Positions 4,920 to 6,475 of a stretch of DNA of 6,475 nucleotides are shown here, piece after piece. The stretch covers positions 1-6,475 of the forward strand of contig JAIOSN010000330.1 of the NCBI GenBank assembly GCA_021107605.1, written 5' to 3'. This DNA is from Anaerolineae bacterium (GTDB lineage: Bacteria > Chloroflexota > Anaerolineae > B4-G1 > SLSP01). The position numbers and the translations under genes were made by a program. How positions within the stretch are numbered: the first letter of the stretch is position 1; each line of letters opens with the position of its first letter. The notes under the pieces were generated by a model. It had not been told where the DNA came from and did no database searches. It worked only from the letters and a program-made list of their open reading frames with translations.

Positions 4920-6475
4920 ATGCAGAGAGATTGGCAGAAATTACTACTGATTTGTTCCTTGATGTTGTTGAACTTGGTAGCCTTGCCGGTAACGGCGGAG
5001 CCGGCGGTTGAGCCGGAACTCTGGCGCGCGTTAGCCGCGCCGGGGGAGGCACCGCTGCGGGTGATCGTGATTTTCGCTGCGACCTCCGATGTGCGGCCCT
5101 TCCAAGCGGCGGCGGAGTTCGCTGGGGAACCGTTGCAGGCACGGGAGGTGTTGGTCGCCGGATTGCGGGAGCAGTTGCTGCGTGCGGAGTTAGCCGTGGA
5201 GCCGCTGCTGGCGGCGGCGGAGGCCCGTGGCGAATTGCTGGCGCGGCGGGAGCTCTGGATTATCAACGGGTTAGCGTTGACGGCGCGGCCCGCGCTGGTA
5301 CAAGATCTGGCGCGTTCTGAAGCGGTGGCCGAGTTGCGGCTGGATCAGACGCGGCCCTACGTCGAGATCAAGCCTTCAGGGACGGTGACGGAGGAGACCG
5401 GCATCACCTGGGGGATCGAGCGGCTCCGCGCGCCCACGCTCTGGCAGACGTTGGCGACCTCCGGGACGGGCGCGGTGGCAGCGAGCGTTGATACGGGCGT
5501 GGATTGGCTCCACCCCGATCTGCAAGCCAACTATCGCGGCCAGCTGGGACATGGATTGGTGGAGCACGCGGGCGCGTGGTTCGATGCGGTCAACGGCGGC
5601 CAGTATCCCTACGATGATTACGGGCACGGGACGCACACGTTGGGCACGGCGGTCGGCGGCGCGGGGATTGGCGTCGCGCCGGGCGCACGCTGGCTCGGCG
5701 TCAAGGTGTTAAATGGGTTCGGGAACGGTTACGTTGCGGATATTCACGCCGGCTTTCAATGGCTGCTGGCCCCCGACGGCGATCCCGCGCTGGCTCCGGA
5801 TGTGGTGATCTGCTCTTGGGGCACGAGTAATCCGAACGATGCGGAGTTCCAGCCGGATATCGCGGCGTTGGAGGCCGCCGGTATCTTCCCCATCTTCGCC
5901 GCCGGGAACGAGGGGCCACGGCCGGAGACGTTGCGCGCACCGGCCAGTTTGCCCGGTGTCTTCGCCGTAGGGGCCAGCGACCTGTATGAGCAGGTAGCTA
6001 CATTCTCCAGCCGGGGGCCTTCGCCCTGGGGCGAGGTGAAGCCTTACGTGGTCGCGCCCGGCGTGGCGACGCGCTCGGCGGCGCCCGGCGGGATTTACGC
6101 TTCTTACCAGGGCACTTCAATGGCGACGCCGCATGTGGCAGGGATCGCCGCGCTGTTGCGCGGGGTTAGCCGCACGCTGCCCATTCACACTATGGCGCGC
6201 ATTATCACGGAGACGGCGATTCCGTTGACGACAACTGTGCCTCATCAAGCTAGCGGTTGGGGACGAGTGGATGCTTACGACGCGCTGGTCGCGCTCACGC
6301 AGCCGGCCGTGGTGACGGGGACAGTGCGGGGGGCGGAGGCGGGGTTGTTGGCGGGCGCGGCGGTACATGCCGAGCCGCATGGGGCGGGCAGCCCCGCGCT
6401 GGCCAAAACCGACGCGGCGGGGGTCTACCGGTTGGCGCTGCGTCCCGGCCAGTATGATCTCACCGCCTCGGCATT
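4920..6475 (+). CDS. secreted subtilisin-like serine protease (S8, bacillopeptidase F-like), 3' end cut by the window
   Basis: The frame is open from ATG 4920 to the window end (518 codons, no stop reached). Residues 1-26 are a signal peptide: basic R3/K7, a Leu-rich core, and likely cleavage after VTA (24-26). Residues about 27-155 look like an intramolecular-chaperone propeptide, Ala/Leu/Glu-rich and ending near LWIINGLAL (112-120). The catalytic domain (about 160-458) has D191 in SVDTGVDW, H236 in DDYGHGTH, the oxyanion N330 in FAAGNEGP and the nucleophile S400 in GTSMATPHVAG, so it should be active. TWGIERLRAP and AWFDAVNGG resemble bacillopeptidase F. From about 463 a carboxypeptidase-regulatory-like beta domain begins (VVTGTVRG to PGQYDLTASA). 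AAGGGG lies 5 nt before the ATG, and an in-frame TGA at 4893 rules out an earlier start. Codons are strongly GC-rich compared with the response regulators. Confidence 0.93.
   Translation, partial: MQRDWQKLLLICSLMLLNLVALPVTAEPAVEPELWRALAAPGEAPLRVIVIFAATSDVRPFQAAAEFAGEPLQAREVLVAGLREQLLRAELAVEPLLAAAEARGELLARRELWIINGLALTARPALVQDLARSEAVAELRLDQTRPYVEIKPSGTVTEETGITWGIERLRAPTLWQTLATSGTGAVAASVDTGVDWLHPDLQANYRGQLGHGLVEHAGAWFDAVNGGQYPYDDYGHGTHTLGTAVGGAGIGVAPGARWLGVKVLNGFGNGYVADIHAGFQWLLAPDGDPALAPDVVICSWGTSNPNDAEFQPDIAALEAAGIFPIFAAGNEGPRPETLRAPASLPGVFAVGASDLYEQVATFSSRGPSPWGEVKPYVVAPGVATRSAAPGGIYASYQGTSMATPHVAGIAALLRGVSRTLPIHTMARIITETAIPLTTTVPHQASGWGRVDAYDALVALTQPAVVTGTVRGAEAGLLAGAAVHAEPHGAGSPALAKTDAAGVYRLALRPGQYDLTASA

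Noticed and set aside
4904..6380. Minus-strand frames opposite the protease (4904-5266, 5376-5636, 5701-5940, 6117-6380)
   Set aside because: They are Arg/Pro/Ser-rich shadows of a GC-rich coding strand. The + strand protease has complete catalytic motifs.

Overview
The window looks like chromosomal DNA from a bacterium. An environmental or thermophile-type lineage, most likely Chloroflexota (Anaerolineae-like), fits best. That placement is inferred from the protein types (a DUF355-type adenosine-specific kinase, a bacillopeptidase F-like S8 protease, a type 2 TyrRS, CheY-like response regulators) and from the dispersed intergenic repeats. No 16S or other phylogenetic marker is present, so it is tentative. 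No plasmid, phage, transposase, CRISPR array, rRNA or tRNA was seen.

Layout: bases 1-400 hold no convincing gene, apart from a possible 28-codon tail of a + strand ORF at the left edge. They contain a cluster of short palindromes and tandem-like repeats. From 401 to 2319 there is a compact minus-strand three-gene unit, read from right to left: adenosine-specific kinase (2319-1828), a squalene-cyclase-fold protein (1820-879) and a Nudix hydrolase (892-401). It has a 7-nt gap and then a 14-nt overlap, so it is probably one operon. A 40-bp perfect palindrome (2375-2414) followed by four Ts on the minus strand separates it from the next block and is a good intrinsic terminator.

From 2436 to 3321 are two tandem, gap-free paralogous stand-alone receiver-domain response regulators (129 aa each, about 58% identical by hand count), also on the minus strand. 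The downstream copy has its own recognisable sigma-70-like promoter. Upstream of them on the same strand is tyrS (4656-3430), with a strong TTGGAC-N17-TATAAT promoter and a roughly 155-nt 5' leader. That leader carries a MITE-like imperfect inverted repeat.

From 4920 to the right edge, divergent from tyrS, runs the largest gene: a secreted subtilisin-family (S8) protease with signal peptide, propeptide, full Asp/His/Asn/Ser catalytic set and the start of a C-terminal carboxypeptidase-regulatory-like domain. It is cut by the window end. It is visibly richer in GC than the response regulator genes.

Functionally the window mixes housekeeping (tyrS, a nucleotide-pool Nudix enzyme, a nucleoside kinase), signalling (two receiver proteins whose kinases are elsewhere) and an exported protease. 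I see no convincing new multi-gene system. The points most worth checking are the kinase/cyclase-fold/Nudix operon, the duplicated receivers with a locally over-conserved DNA block, and the three kinds of intergenic repeat or palindrome.
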